64,000 nt of DNA from Bdellovibrio sp. ZAP7. Its GTDB lineage: Bacteria > Bdellovibrionota > FAC87 > UBA2466. The notes below the pieces were generated by a model. The model was not told where the DNA came from and searched no databases. It saw only the letters and a program-made list of their open reading frames with translations. Position numbers and translations under genes: made by a program. This document shows positions 63,831-64,000 of the stretch, in pieces. Numbering within the stretch: position 1 is the stretch's first letter; the number at the start of each line of letters is the position of its first letter. The stretch lies in assembly GCA_945878405.1 (NCBI GenBank), contig CAMCTJ010000006.1:62001-126000 (forward strand). Reading direction: 5' to 3'.

Positions 63831-64000
63831 TTATCGACGAATCTGTCGTTGACTGCGTCTTAGCAAGGTAGACGTTGTGCGCGGAACCGATGTTCTGCTG
63901 GGAACTACGCTACCACGTCCAACACCTAAATTGGGTTGATTCGGTGTTACCGGAGTAACTGGAGCTCCTGGGTAACGAGGAATCTGATTAAAGTAAGGAT
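63831..64000 (-). CDS. Proline-rich protein, C-terminal end (partial)
   Basis: An open frame on the minus strand enters from the right edge and stops at TAA 63831-63833. The visible 55 residues are Pro-, Gln- and Arg-rich (YPGAPVTPVTPNQPNLGVGRG, then RTTSTLLRRSQRQIRR). The upstream part lies beyond the window, so nothing more can be said. It is convergent with the patatin-like gene, 6 bases apart. Confidence 0.5.
   Translation of the reverse strand, partial: PYFNQIPRYPGAPVTPVTPNQPNLGVGRGSVVPSRTSVPRTTSTLLRRSQRQIRR

Overview
The window reads as a continuous stretch of chromosome from a Gram-negative bacterium with a compact genome. Periplasmic and outer-membrane machinery (TamA/TamB, MltD-type lytic transglycosylase, several lipoproteins) sits with SecD/SecF/YajC, EF-P, HemJ and a class A RNase P RNA. 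The mix is most like a deltaproteobacterium-type predator or relative (Bdellovibrionota / Oligoflexia). That placement is inference from gene content only; no phylogeny was run.

Layout. 1-5764: glycine cleavage genes gcvT, gcvH, gcvPA, gcvPB, interrupted by an exported one-haem-motif protein. 5709-8395: a GT39-type membrane glycosyltransferase coupled to a PHP-like exported protein. 8488-10462: a coupled HIT / LapA / SpoIIE-type phosphatase trio. 10450-13949: alanine racemase, rnpB, small membrane and exported proteins and two Nudix-fold genes. 14020-19621: tgt-yajC-secD-secF-asnS. 19514-25728: an unknown membrane protein, an arginase-family hydrolase, dnaA with DnaA-box-like sites upstream, hemJ, xseA and a GT2 glycosyltransferase. 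25779-30495: tRNA-Thr directly upstream of a threonine dehydratase, then surface, lipoprotein and DNA-repair genes. 30756-36857: acyl-CoA dehydrogenase, rmuC, dnaB, a small basic protein and mltD. 36854-47578 (minus): tamA, tamB, a TPR protein, efp, another TPR protein and a ComEC-like protein. 47780-51615: rplU-rpmA-obg-nadD, a small protein, queC and a DUF366 gene. 51668-58422: tRNA-Glu followed by exported, surface and membrane genes (acyltransferase, EEP phosphatase, cytochrome b561, trypsin-like protease, PepSY protein). 58419-64000: a Kef-type antiporter, an exported protein, an insertion-sequence-like element with about 60 bp inverted ends, a patatin-like lipoprotein with altered active-site motifs, and the tail of a proline-rich protein.

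Organisation. Genes are packed tightly, with many 4-base ATGA/TTGA couplings. All nine convergent gene junctions either overlap or lie within about 10 bases, leaving no room for separate terminators. TTG and GTG starts are frequent. Apart from the one insertion element I see no prophage, CRISPR array or clear genomic island.

Most unusual items: the inverted-repeat transposon whose transposase may start inside its own terminal repeat; the patatin-like lipoprotein with three altered catalytic motifs; dnaA in an atypical neighbourhood with DnaA-box-like sites; the PHP-like protein lacking the usual HxH; the receiver-less-looking SpoIIE phosphatase coupled to HIT and LapA; and the tRNA-Thr/threonine dehydratase arrangement.
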